Shown: in pieces, positions 1-6,419 of the stretch | How positions within the stretch are numbered: the stretch's first letter is position 1 | Layout of the letters: every line of letters begins with the position of its first letter | NCBI GenBank assembly: GCA_012514865.1 | Contig: JAAYZO010000967.1 | Span: forward strand, 1-9,516 | DNA from: Lentisphaerota bacterium | GTDB lineage: Bacteria; Verrucomicrobiota; Lentisphaeria; Oligosphaerales; JAFGRS01 | DNA: 9,516 nt | Reading direction: 5' to 3' | Program-made: the position numbers and the translations under genes | Notes under the pieces: generated by a model | Seen by the model: only the letters and a program-made list of their open reading frames with translations | The model's database searches: none | What the model was told of the DNA's origin: nothing

Positions 1-1055
1 AGGGCCGCTTCGGCGCGCTGCGCGTGCGCCACGGCGACGCCCCTCTCGCGATTCAGACGGGCAATGAAGGCGACCGTGAGGCCCCCCAGCAGCAGCGCCA
101 CCGCCGCGCCGGCCGCGACCGCGCCGCGGTGGCGCGACACGTAGCGCCGGAGGCGGTACACCGTGGTCGGACGGCGCGCCGACACCGGGTGGCCGCTGAG
201 CACCGCACGAAGGTCCGCCGACAGCGCCGCGGCGGACTGGTAGCGCCGGTCGGGCTCTTTCGCGAGCGCCTTCAGCAGCACCGCCTCCAGGTCGGCCGGC
301 ATGCGCGCCAGGCGGCCTGGCGGCGGCGGGTCCTGCGTGCGGATGCGCTCCAGCACCGCCGGCAGCGGCCCGGAGAGCTCCGTCGGCGGGCGGCCGGTGC
401 AGAGGCGGTACAGCATCACGCCCACGGCATACAGGTCGGTGCGCACGTCGAGGAGGTCGCGGTCGCCGAGGGTCTGCTCCGGCGCCATGAACGCCAGTGT
501 CCCGCAGAGCCCGCCGGCGCCGCTGACCACGCTGAACTCCGCCGCCTCGGCAGTCAGCATCGTGGCCAGGCCGAAGTCGAGGATGCGCGGCTGGCCGCGG
601 CCGTCGACCAGGATATTCGCCGGCTTCAGATCGCGATGCAGGATGCCGCGGCGGTGCGCCGCCTCGATGCCGTCGCAGACCCGCGCCATCAGATCGACCA
701 CCGCGCGCATGCCCAGGTGCTGAGCGTGGACGTACTCATCCAGCGGCAGGCCGTCGACCAGCTCCATGGCGTAGTACAGCACGCCGTCCTGCTCGCCGGC
801 CTGATACACCGGCACAATCGCCGGATGCGACAGCTTCGCCACCAGCGCCGCCTCGCGCACAAAGCGCGAACGCGCCTCGCGGCTGGCCATAGAGGACCCC
901 GGCAGGACCTTCAGAGCCACCTCGCGGCGCAGGCTGAGCTGCTCGGCGCGGTAGACCTGCCCCATGCCGCCCGAGCCCAGCAGCGCGCCCAGGCGGAAGT
1001 CGCCCAGAACCGCTTCGCCCGGGACCGCCCCGGCGCTGTCGACCGTTCCCGGCAT
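1..1055 (-). CDS. Membrane-anchored Ser/Thr protein kinase (eukaryote-type), C-terminus cut by window edge
   Basis: This kinase would phosphorylate Ser/Thr residues of unknown partners from the cytoplasmic face of the inner membrane. 351 codons are visible and the frame stays open through position 1. Seen motifs: glycine-rich loop GSGGMGQVY (residues 27-35), ATP-binding Lys in VALK (K49), helix-C Glu (E68), catalytic loop HRDLKPAN (140-147; D142 and N147), DFG (160-162) and APE (191-193). The kinase fold ends near residue 285. A single hydrophobic span follows (about 311-332), then a charged stretch rich in Ala, Arg and Glu that runs off the window. In this family, especially in planctomycetes, the part after the span often carries sensory, TPR or WD40 repeats; here it is not visible. 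The ATG at 1055 is chosen because a GAGGAG Shine-Dalgarno site precedes it and an in-frame TGA lies four codons upstream; a GTG at 1061 is the only alternative. It is divergent from the lyase gene. An active HRD-type kinase is very likely; its target is unknown. Confidence 0.95.
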   Translation of the reverse strand, partial: MPGTVDSAGAVPGEAVLGDFRLGALLGSGGMGQVYRAEQLSLRREVALKVLPGSSMASREARSRFVREAALVAKLSHPAIVPVYQAGEQDGVLYYAMELVDGLPLDEYVHAQHLGMRAVVDLMARVCDGIEAAHRRGILHRDLKPANILVDGRGQPRILDFGLATMLTAEAAEFSVVSGAGGLCGTLAFMAPEQTLGDRDLLDVRTDLYAVGVMLYRLCTGRPPTELSGPLPAVLERIRTQDPPPPGRLARMPADLEAVLLKALAKEPDRRYQSAAALSADLRAVLSGHPVSARRPTTVYRLRRYVSRHRGAVAAGAAVALLLGGLTVAFIARLNRERGVAVAHAQRAEAA

Positions 1056-1060
1056 GGCCA

Positions 1061-1066
1061 CTCCTC
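1061..1066 (-). promoter_or_regulatory. Ribosome binding site of the kinase gene
   Basis: On the minus strand GAGGAG sits five bases before the ATG at 1055. It overlaps the in-frame TGA (1067-1065) that ends the upstream open frame, which fixes the kinase start to within two codons. This is the strongest Shine-Dalgarno match of the starts visible in the window. Confidence 0.75.
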
Positions 1067-1132
1067 ACGCACGAATGCCACGGTCGTTCATCACACCACG
1101 CACACGGCCTACGGCACTACTCTACCACGCCT

Positions 1133-1163
1133 CAACCCGGCGCGGCGGCATGGCAACCCGGCG
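1133..1163 (+). repeat. Two direct repeats of CAACCCGGCG at 21-bp spacing
   Basis: CAACCCGGCG occurs exactly at 1133-1142 and at 1154-1163, a start-to-start distance of 21 bp, which is two helical turns. Bases after each copy stay similar (runs of CGG and GCGG). Repeats in phase on one DNA face, between two divergent genes, are a common layout for operator sites. In such GC-rich DNA chance similarity is a real alternative. Confidence 0.4.
1147..1158 (+). promoter_or_regulatory. Shared 12-mer GGCATGGCAACC, copy 1 (upstream of the lyase gene)
   Basis: This 12-base word lies 132 bases before the ATG at 1291 and is found identically at 4824-4835, upstream of the URO-D-like gene. It overlaps the second CAACCCGGCG repeat. 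Identical words in two short non-coding regions ahead of two same-strand genes suggest a common regulator, but the binding protein is unknown. Confidence 0.35.
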
Positions 1164-1290
1164 GCGCGGCGTCATATTCCCCGCTCCGGCGACGCGCCGA
1201 CCGAACGGTGCCCATGCGTCCCGGACCACAGACGCCCGACGACCCTTTAACTTAATACCCATAGGACCGGCCGACGCGGCCCGACACGAC

Positions 1291-4200
1291 ATGACCTGTT
1301 CCCCCTACCGACTGAGCGTGATGGCCCTGGCCGCGGCTGCCGGCATGCTGTGCGCGACGACGCCGTCCGCGGCCGCCGCAGAGGATGCGCTGCGTGTCGC
1401 CGCTCCGGATGAGCGCCCGGTGCGGCCCTACCGCGGCCTGACCTACACCGCGGATGGCATCCGCGAGGTCCGCGCCGTGGCCCGCGACACCGCGCGCGGC
1501 CGGATCTTGGCGGGCGAGATCCTCGAGAGCGTCCGGCCCTGGCTGGCGCTTTCGGACGACGCCGTCCGCGCCCTCCTGCCGGCGCCGGACGCGACCCTGG
1601 CCAGCGGCGTTGCCGGCGATCCGCAGACGAATCAGAGCTGGCCGCCGGCGGGCCGTGGCGAAGGCATGTGCAGCTTCGACCGGCCCGGGACCGTGCGCTC
1701 GCCGCACACCGGCGATGTCTACGGCGACGCCCCGGCGGGGGCGCCCTTCCACGACCCCGGCGACGGCTGGGTGCGCCCGGCCGACGGCCGCCGCTTCTAC
1801 TTCAGGGGCATCTGGAACTTCTGGATCATCGGGCAGCTCCATGCCGCCGTCGACGCCCTGTCCCTGGCCTATATGCTGACCGGCGACGAGCGCGTCGCCG
1901 AGCGCGGCCTGCTCATCCTCGACGAGCTGGCCACGCTGAAGGCCCGCCGCGGCGAGGACCCCGGCCTCATCGATGGCGCCTCCTACGGCGCTGCCAACAA
2001 GCACGTCCTCGGCTACTCCGGCAATGGCGCCAACAGCCGCATGTTCGACACGGCGCTGGGCGTCGACCTCCTGGCCGGCTCGGCGGCAGCCCGGCGGCCC
2101 GCGCGGGGCGCGCCGGGTCTTTCCATTCTGGAGAACCTCCGCGAGAACTACTTCAGCATCTACGAGCGGTCGTACAAAGAGAGCCGCCACACCCTCTACA
2201 ACCACACCACCGTCCTCTTCGCCAACCAGATCGCTCAGGCGGTGCTCTTCGGCCGGCCGGACGACCTCGCCGAGGGCATCGAGGTGATCACGGTCTGGCT
2301 CGAGCAGTGCCTCACCCGCGACGGCCAGTACTACGAGAACGCCGGCGGCTACGAGCGCGTCGGCGTCGACTACGCCGCCACCATGATGCTGCCCCTGGAG
2401 AACTACCGCCCGCAGAACTACGACAACCCATCCGACTACCCCGACCCGTCGACGTACCCGTTCGGCCTGCGCTTCGGCAACGACCCGCGCTGGTACTCGG
2501 CGGCCTTCCTGATGAAGTACCGCATGATGGCCAGCGGCCGCATGATCGCCTTCGGTGACATGTGGGAAGACCGCCTGGTCATCCCCGGCCAGACGCGCGA
2601 GTGGGACCCGCGTCTGTGGTGCTCCTTCGCCCGCCTGCTCTACCGGCAGACCGACAACCCGGCCTGGAAGAAGGAGATCGCGCGGCGCTACTGGAGCCTC
2701 CCCGAGGCGGTCCGCAACGAGGCGGTCCTGTCGACCATCGCCGGCCTGGGCATGAGCCAGTGGCTGGAGCCGGCACGACCGGCCGTGGCGCCCCCCGAGA
2801 CCGCCTCGCTCCTCCAGACCGACTCCGACCTCATCCCCGGCAAGATGATCGCACTCCTGCGCGGCGGCCGGGGCAGCGACCACCGCGCCCTCTTCCTCTC
2901 GGGAAGCGTCCACTACAGCCACGGCCACGACGACCAGATGGCCTTCCTGCTCTATGCCAAGGGCATGTGCCTGACCGGCACCTACGGCTACCCGTCCGCC
3001 GGCAGCCCGACGCACCGCGGCTGGGCCATCAAGCCGGCCTCGCACTGGTCGCTGGTCGTGAACGAGGACCTCCCCGCCCCGCGCTACCCGGCCAAGAACG
3101 CGCCGCCGGCCAGCCTGCAGGCGTGGGTGCCGCGCCTCAACGGCAGCGCCTGCCAACTGGTCGAGATGTCCAATCCCTTCCTCTGGCGGGACCGCATCGC
3201 GCCGGATATGACCGAATACCGCCGGCTGCTCTGGATGGTCGATGTCTCGGACGAGGACTTCTACGTCATGGATTTCTTCCGCGCCACCGGCGGGCGGACG
3301 CACGACTACCTCTGGACCGGCCAGTGGCTCGACCAGCCGGATCCCGCCGCGGGCTTCGCGGTCCAGGGCATCGACCCGGAGCCGGTGCCGCGGGCCTGGA
3401 CCCTCGCCGGGCTGAACCGGCGCTGGCGCGAGGCCGCCTTCAACGCCCCCGGCCGGAGCTGGGCAGAACTCCTCGAGAATGGCAAGACCGGCAGGATCAG
3501 GGCCGAGGGCATCCCCAGCGACGTGCCGGCCGACTCCCGCGACTGGAATCCGCCCCCCGAGAATGGCTACGGCTTCATCTACGACCTGCGGCGCCAGGCG
3601 ACCGCGGCGACCTGGTCGGCCACCTGGGACCTCATCGACAGCCGCCACACCATGCGCCTGACCATGGTCAACAACGAGGACCAGGAGGCGATGACGGCGC
3701 GCAACCCCGCCAGCGAGGCCGGGCGCTTCCATAGCATGGTCATCGCCCGACGCAGCGGCCGTGCGCCTCTGCAGAGCCGCTTCGCGGCCCTGGTCGAGGC
3801 GGCGCCGTCCGGCCAGTGGCCGGTGCGCGAGACCGAGCGTCTCGCGGTGCCGCCGGAGGTGGGCATGGGCGTCCGCATCGTCCTGCGCCGCGGCGCGAAC
3901 GACGTCCTGCTGGCCGGCGCCACGCCCGCCAGCGCCATCGAGGCCGGCGACGTCCGCCTGAACGGGGCGCGCGGCTTCGTGCGCCGGGACCCGTCCGGCG
4001 CGGTCGCCGAGATGATCCTCCATGAGGGCACCGCCCTCAGTGCCGGCGGCGTCGCCCTGGCCTTCGACGAGCCGGCCTGGTCCGCCAGCGTCGTCGAGGT
4101 CATCCCGAGCGACACCGACAACCAGGTCGTCGTCGACCGGCCTCTGCCCTGGACCGCGCGCCTGCAGGGCCTCCCGGTGGTCTTCGCCGGGGTGCCGGAC

Positions 4201-4779
4201 CGTGCGGCGCCGGACTGCCTCCAGGACGAATCCTACCGCCTGGAGCAGGCCGTGCCCGAGGGCCGCGGCGCCCGTCTGCACTTCGGCTCGCAGCGGATCG
4301 TCGCGGCGCGGGTGCTCGTCGAGGCCATCGACGAGGATGGCGGCGTCACCAGCACCTGGCCGAACGAGGTCCGGGGCGGCCGCTTCGCCGACACCGGGCT
4401 GTTCACCGGCCGCCGCGTCGCCGTCCGCGGCGAGCCCGACCGCGCCACCTGGGTGGCCGCCTATCCCTCGAGGCGGACCTTCCAGCCCGCCGAGAAAGGG
4501 CTCTTCAGGCCCGGCGACCGCCTCGAGTTCCACATGCTCCAGAGGGGCGACCGCGCCCGTCTGCCCCACCTGGCCAGCCTGCGGCGGACCGGCGCCGCGA
4601 CCTGGGAGCTCTGGGCAACCGGCGAGGTCACGGTGCGCCTGCCGGCCCGGGACGGGCAGACCCTGCAGACCGCCGGCGGCGCCGTCCTGGCCACCGCCGC
4701 CGGCGGCCAGGTCGCCTGCCGCATCGCGGTTCACCACGACAACGCCGAGCCGACCCGGCTGCAGCTCGTCACGCCCTGA
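1291..4779 (+). CDS. Secreted heparinase II/III-type polysaccharide lyase, 1162 residues
   Basis: Probably cleaves uronic-acid-containing polysaccharide by beta-elimination outside the cytoplasm. The ATG at 1291 gives a signal peptide: a short Arg-containing start, a hydrophobic core (about residues 8-20) and an Ala-rich cleavage region ending near A30/E31. ATG 1321 is a weaker alternative; neither has a clear Shine-Dalgarno site. Residues about 50-490 form an alpha-helical region like the alpha/alpha-toroid of these lyases, including YNHTT (303-307) and NAGGYERVGVDYA (350-362), plausible homes of the catalytic His and Tyr. Residues about 515-820 match the heparinase II/III beta-sandwich, with SHGHDD (543-548) and ASHWSL (583-588) carrying the usual catalytic and metal-binding His residues. 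The position that normally offers a metal-binding Asp appears to be LTGT (561-564). About 340 C-terminal residues are beta-rich and unassigned. The whole is much longer than the roughly 600-750 residues typical of the family. The substrate cannot be told from sequence. Confidence 0.85.
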   Translation: MTCSPYRLSVMALAAAAGMLCATTPSAAAAEDALRVAAPDERPVRPYRGLTYTADGIREVRAVARDTARGRILAGEILESVRPWLALSDDAVRALLPAPDATLASGVAGDPQTNQSWPPAGRGEGMCSFDRPGTVRSPHTGDVYGDAPAGAPFHDPGDGWVRPADGRRFYFRGIWNFWIIGQLHAAVDALSLAYMLTGDERVAERGLLILDELATLKARRGEDPGLIDGASYGAANKHVLGYSGNGANSRMFDTALGVDLLAGSAAARRPARGAPGLSILENLRENYFSIYERSYKESRHTLYNHTTVLFANQIAQAVLFGRPDDLAEGIEVITVWLEQCLTRDGQYYENAGGYERVGVDYAATMMLPLENYRPQNYDNPSDYPDPSTYPFGLRFGNDPRWYSAAFLMKYRMMASGRMIAFGDMWEDRLVIPGQTREWDPRLWCSFARLLYRQTDNPAWKKEIARRYWSLPEAVRNEAVLSTIAGLGMSQWLEPARPAVAPPETASLLQTDSDLIPGKMIALLRGGRGSDHRALFLSGSVHYSHGHDDQMAFLLYAKGMCLTGTYGYPSAGSPTHRGWAIKPASHWSLVVNEDLPAPRYPAKNAPPASLQAWVPRLNGSACQLVEMSNPFLWRDRIAPDMTEYRRLLWMVDVSDEDFYVMDFFRATGGRTHDYLWTGQWLDQPDPAAGFAVQGIDPEPVPRAWTLAGLNRRWREAAFNAPGRSWAELLENGKTGRIRAEGIPSDVPADSRDWNPPPENGYGFIYDLRRQATAATWSATWDLIDSRHTMRLTMVNNEDQEAMTARNPASEAGRFHSMVIARRSGRAPLQSRFAALVEAAPSGQWPVRETERLAVPPEVGMGVRIVLRRGANDVLLAGATPASAIEAGDVRLNGARGFVRRDPSGAVAEMILHEGTALSAGGVALAFDEPAWSASVVEVIPSDTDNQVVVDRPLPWTARLQGLPVVFAGVPDRAAPDCLQDESYRLEQAVPEGRGARLHFGSQRIVAARVLVEAIDEDGGVTSTWPNEVRGGRFADTGLFTGRRVAVRGEPDRATWVAAYPSRRTFQPAEKGLFRPGDRLEFHMLQRGDRARLPHLASLRRTGAATWELWATGEVTVRLPARDGQTLQTAGGAVLATAAGGQVACRIAVHHDNAEPTRLQLVTP

Positions 4780-4784
4780 ACCGT

Positions 4785-4814
4785 CGCCGCCGGACGGGGC
4801 CGGCCCGGGCGGCG
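4785..4814 (+). terminator. Stem-loop just after the lyase stop codon (possible terminator)
   Basis: CGCCGCC (4785-4791) pairs perfectly with GGCGGCG (4808-4814). The enclosed stretch contains the self-complementary GGGCCGGCCC (4797-4806), so the stem can be lengthened. It begins five bases after the TGA. There is no T-run after it, so it may only stabilise the 3' end or weaken read-through to the next gene. Confidence 0.3.
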
Positions 4815-4823
4815 CAGCAGCGA

Positions 4824-4835
4824 GGCATGGCAACC
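4824..4835 (+). promoter_or_regulatory. Shared 12-mer GGCATGGCAACC, copy 2 (upstream of the URO-D-like gene)
   Basis: Exact copy of the word at 1147-1158. It ends 92 bases before the ATG at 4928, a normal distance for an operator or activator site. It is followed by CTGGAT at 4835-4840, repeated at 4852-4857, where it enters an interrupted palindrome TGGAT-C-ATCCA (4853-4863). If real, it implies that the URO-D-like gene has its own promoter and the same regulator as the lyase gene. Confidence 0.35.
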
Positions 4836-4870
4836 TGGATGCTTGGAGCAGCTGGATCATCCACGAAGCG

Positions 4871-4900
4871 CGGGTGCGTTCTCTACGACCGACGCACCCG
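4871..4900 (+). promoter_or_regulatory. Perfect 9-bp inverted repeat upstream of the URO-D-like gene
   Basis: CGGGTGCGT (4871-4879) and ACGCACCCG (4892-4900) are exact reverse complements separated by 12 bases. The right arm ends 11 bases before the Shine-Dalgarno site of the next gene. No T-run follows, which argues against an ordinary intrinsic terminator. It could be a dimeric regulator operator or an RNA hairpin in the 5' leader that affects translation or termination. Confidence 0.45.
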
Positions 4901-4911
4901 AGGACGGCACT

Positions 4912-4917
4912 GGAGGA
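4912..4917 (+). promoter_or_regulatory. Ribosome binding site of the URO-D-like gene
   Basis: GGAGGA lies ten bases before the ATG at 4928 and supports that start. The open frame continues upstream (back to 4022) only because it runs through the lyase gene in another frame. Confidence 0.65.
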
Positions 4918-4927
4918 CAGCCCCACC

Positions 4928-5992
4928 ATGACCACCGATCTCAGAACCAAGCCCGACGCCGCCACCGCCATGCATGCCTGGGAGGCCTTCTGGCGGGGCG
5001 AACGCCGCCAGCCGCTGGTCGCGGCGGTCCTGCCGAAGCCCGGCGTCGAAGTGGTCGACAAGCCGAACCCCTACCTCTGGGGACCCGACCTCGATATCGA
5101 TGCCTTCACCACTCAGGCCCAGCGCTGGGCAGAGACCCACGACTTCCTCGGCGCGGCCCTGCCCTTCCTCTATCTCGAGTTCGCCGCTGACCAGTTCGCC
5201 ACCTTCCTCGGCGCCGATCTGACCTTCCCCAACCCCGGCGAGGGCGGCTGGCCGATCCACACCGTGGCCGACTGCCCGCTCTCTGAGGTCCACATCGAGT
5301 TCAGCCCCTCCGGGCGCTGGTGGGACCTGATCGCACGGCTGGCCGCCGCGCTCACCGACCGCTGCGGCGACAGCCTGCTCCTGGCCGGCCCGACTCTCAG
5401 CGCCAATCTGGATGTCCTCGTCGCCCTGCGCGGTGCCCAGACGGTGCTGATGGACCTTATCGACGCGCCGGAGGAGATGAAGCGCGTCCTGTCCGAGATC
5501 TGCACCGCGCAGGCCCAGGCGGTAGCCGCCCTCGGCGACCTCCTCGACTACGAGCACCGTGGCAGCATCAACCGCCATGGGATGTACAGCAGGGGCCCCA
5601 TCAATGTCCTGCAGTGCGATTTCTCCTGCATGATCAGCACGGACATGTTCCGCGAGTTCCTCGTGCCCTGCCTGGAGGCCGAGATGGCGACCTACGCCGC
5701 CGTCGAGTACCACCTCGACGGCCCCGGGGCGCTGCACCACCTCGAAGCCCTCTGCGCGCTCGACCGCCTCGACATCGTCCAGTGGGTCCCCGGCGCCGCC
5801 GACGAGCACCGCGACTGGTCTGACCTGTACCGCCGCATCGACGCCCTGGGCAAAGGCCAGATCCGCGGTGGCCGCGCCGAGGCGCTGGAGCGCTGGGCGG
5901 GGGAGCTGACGACGCGCCGGCTGTTCTGGAACCTCGGCGGCGCCGACCGCCGCCAGGCGGAGGCGGTCCTGGCGCGGTACGCCGAGGGCTGA
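4928..5992 (+). CDS. URO-D-superfamily protein (corrinoid methyltransferase-like), 354 residues
   Basis: A cytoplasmic protein with the length and pattern of the uroporphyrinogen decarboxylase/MtaA/CmuA superfamily, whose methyltransferase members move methyl groups between a substrate, a corrinoid protein and coenzyme M or folate. No signal peptide. Superfamily-like blocks: LLAGPTLSANLDVLVALRG (151-169), LQCDFSCMISTDMFREFL (228-245), HLDGPG (262-267), QWVPGA (285-290) and FWNLGG (333-338). The methyltransferase branch normally has a His-X-Cys metal site near residue 262; here it reads His-Leu-Asp and no Cys follows closely. It therefore may not bind metal in the usual way. It is unlikely to be the haem-pathway enzyme HemE, since the HemE N-terminal signature is not seen and no haem genes are near. 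Start is fixed by GGAGGA. Next to lyases it may process a methylated breakdown product, but the reaction is unknown and this is inference. Confidence 0.8.
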   Translation: MTTDLRTKPDAATAMHAWEAFWRGERRQPLVAAVLPKPGVEVVDKPNPYLWGPDLDIDAFTTQAQRWAETHDFLGAALPFLYLEFAADQFATFLGADLTFPNPGEGGWPIHTVADCPLSEVHIEFSPSGRWWDLIARLAAALTDRCGDSLLLAGPTLSANLDVLVALRGAQTVLMDLIDAPEEMKRVLSEICTAQAQAVAALGDLLDYEHRGSINRHGMYSRGPINVLQCDFSCMISTDMFREFLVPCLEAEMATYAAVEYHLDGPGALHHLEALCALDRLDIVQWVPGAADEHRDWSDLYRRIDALGKGQIRGGRAEALERWAGELTTRRLFWNLGGADRRQAEAVLARYAEG

Positions 5993-6102
5993 CGCCCGCG
6001 CGTGAAGCCTCGCGGCGGGGCGCGGTGCCGAGTCCGGGGTCCGAGTGCCGCGTTCACGCGGCGGTGCGCGCCGTGGCGTCACCCCGGCGCAACCCCGGAT
6101 GT

Positions 6103-6127
6103 TGCCGCGGCCTGAAGGCGCGCGGCA
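6103..6127 (+). terminator. Ten-base-pair stem-loop with TGAA loop (possible terminator or structured RNA)
   Basis: TGCCGCG (6103-6109) pairs with CGCGGCA (6121-6127), and GCC (6110-6112) with GGC (6117-6119), leaving one bulged G (6120) and a TGAA tetraloop. It lies 110 bases past the stop of the URO-D-like gene. No T-run follows, so termination is uncertain. Confidence 0.3.
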
Positions 6128-6193
6128 CGCTTCCGGCCGAGGCCGGTACTCTGACAGCGAAGGCGCTGCGAGCGATGATTCGCCATGCGGTAT

Positions 6194-6304
6194 CCGGCGT
6201 TCTACGCCGGCGAAGCTGCTGTAGCGGCGGCTGTCCTCAGCCGCGACGCCTGGGAGCGCCGAGCGTCGGCTCGGCATCCCCCGGGCGCCGTGGACGGCGC
6301 CCGG
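6194..6304. repeat. Row of four perfect hairpins at about 26-34-bp spacing
   Basis: Four perfect stems follow one another: CCGGCGT/ACGCCGG (6194-6210, loop TCT), GCGGCTG/CAGCCGC (6227-6244, loop TCCT), GCCGAGC/GCTCGGC (6258-6275, loop GTCG) and CCGGGCGCCG/CGGCGCCCGG (6281-6304, loop TGGA). Arm sequences differ, so they are not copies of one unit, but size, tight loops and spacing are alike. The third is preceded by TGGGAGC, a lead-in I associate from memory with dispersed GC hairpin repeats in planctomycete and verrucomicrobial intergenic DNA; this is unverified. Confidence 0.5.
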
Positions 6305-6377
6305 AAGAGGTCCACGGGCGGCGCCGCGGACCTACTTGCCGCGCCGGGGTGCGGCATCCGCCGCCGTGGACCGCCTC

Positions 6378-6404
6378 GCCGCGGCGGGGCGTTCCCGCCG
6401 CGGC
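6378..6404 (-). terminator. Perfect 11-bp stem-loop after the minus-strand lyase gene
   Basis: GCCGCGGCGGG (6378-6388) and CCCGCCGCGGC (6394-6404) are exact reverse complements around a five-base loop. On the minus strand the hairpin begins 15 bases after the TGA of the lyase gene, the right place for a terminator. A T-run is absent, so it may end transcription inefficiently or protect the 3' end. Confidence 0.45.
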
Positions 6405-6419
6405 AGTCGCGCCATCGAC

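Larger units (their letters stand above)
1056..1290. promoter_or_regulatory. Divergent intergenic region between kinase and lyase genes
   Basis: This 235-bp spacer must hold the promoters for both divergent genes. Its most AT-rich patch is around 1245-1262, with TAATAC at 1253-1258 about 33 bases before the lyase ATG; no convincing -35 box is seen 17 bases upstream of it, so a sigma-70-type promoter is only a guess. The spacer also contains a 10-bp direct repeat (1133-1163) and a 12-mer (1147-1158) that recurs upstream of the URO-D-like gene. No small gene is supported. Confidence 0.5.
5993..6419. other. Convergent intergenic region rich in stem-loops, no gene seen
   Basis: These 427 bases separate two converging genes. 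No reading frame here has a believable start, ribosome site or protein-like composition; open frames that cross it are Arg/Ala/Gly-rich artefacts. Besides the separately listed structures it holds an 8-bp inverted repeat (CGCGTGAA 5999-6006 with TTCACGCG 6053-6060), a 6-bp hairpin with a TTCA loop (6047-6062) and a short hairpin (6133-6146). A terminator for each side is expected here. A structured RNA or a mosaic of small intergenic repeats is also possible. Confidence 0.6.

Noticed and set aside
24..1250. 408-residue plus-strand open frame across the kinase gene
   Set aside because: Rich in Arg, His, Gln and Ala with no motifs; the minus-strand frame encodes a complete set of kinase motifs.
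1228..1258. Sigma-70-type promoter with TAATAC as -10 box
   Set aside because: The would-be -35 box (ACAGAC) is a poor match, so it is only mentioned under the spacer and not called as a promoter.
964..1290. Extended N-terminus of the first lyase from the ATG at 964
   Set aside because: That stretch overlaps the start of the divergent kinase gene and is not protein-like; the signal peptide begins at 1291.
1252..5061. 1269-residue open frame on the minus strand, antisense to the lyase gene
   Set aside because: It mirrors the lyase codons in a GC-rich gene; its composition is Gly/Ala/Arg/Val/Asp-rich without domain patterns, while the plus-strand frame has a signal peptide and lyase motifs.
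4928..5992. HemE, uroporphyrinogen decarboxylase of haem synthesis
   Set aside because: The HemE N-terminal signature is not seen, the key blocks fit the methyltransferase-like branch better, and no haem genes are adjacent.
4883..6277. 464-residue minus-strand open frame across the URO-D-like gene
   Set aside because: Antisense to a gene with clear superfamily motifs and a Shine-Dalgarno site; no recognisable protein pattern.
5993..6419. CRISPR array or insertion-sequence remnant
   Set aside because: Hairpin arms differ from unit to unit and there are no identical repeats with spacers, no terminal inverted repeats and no transposase fragment.
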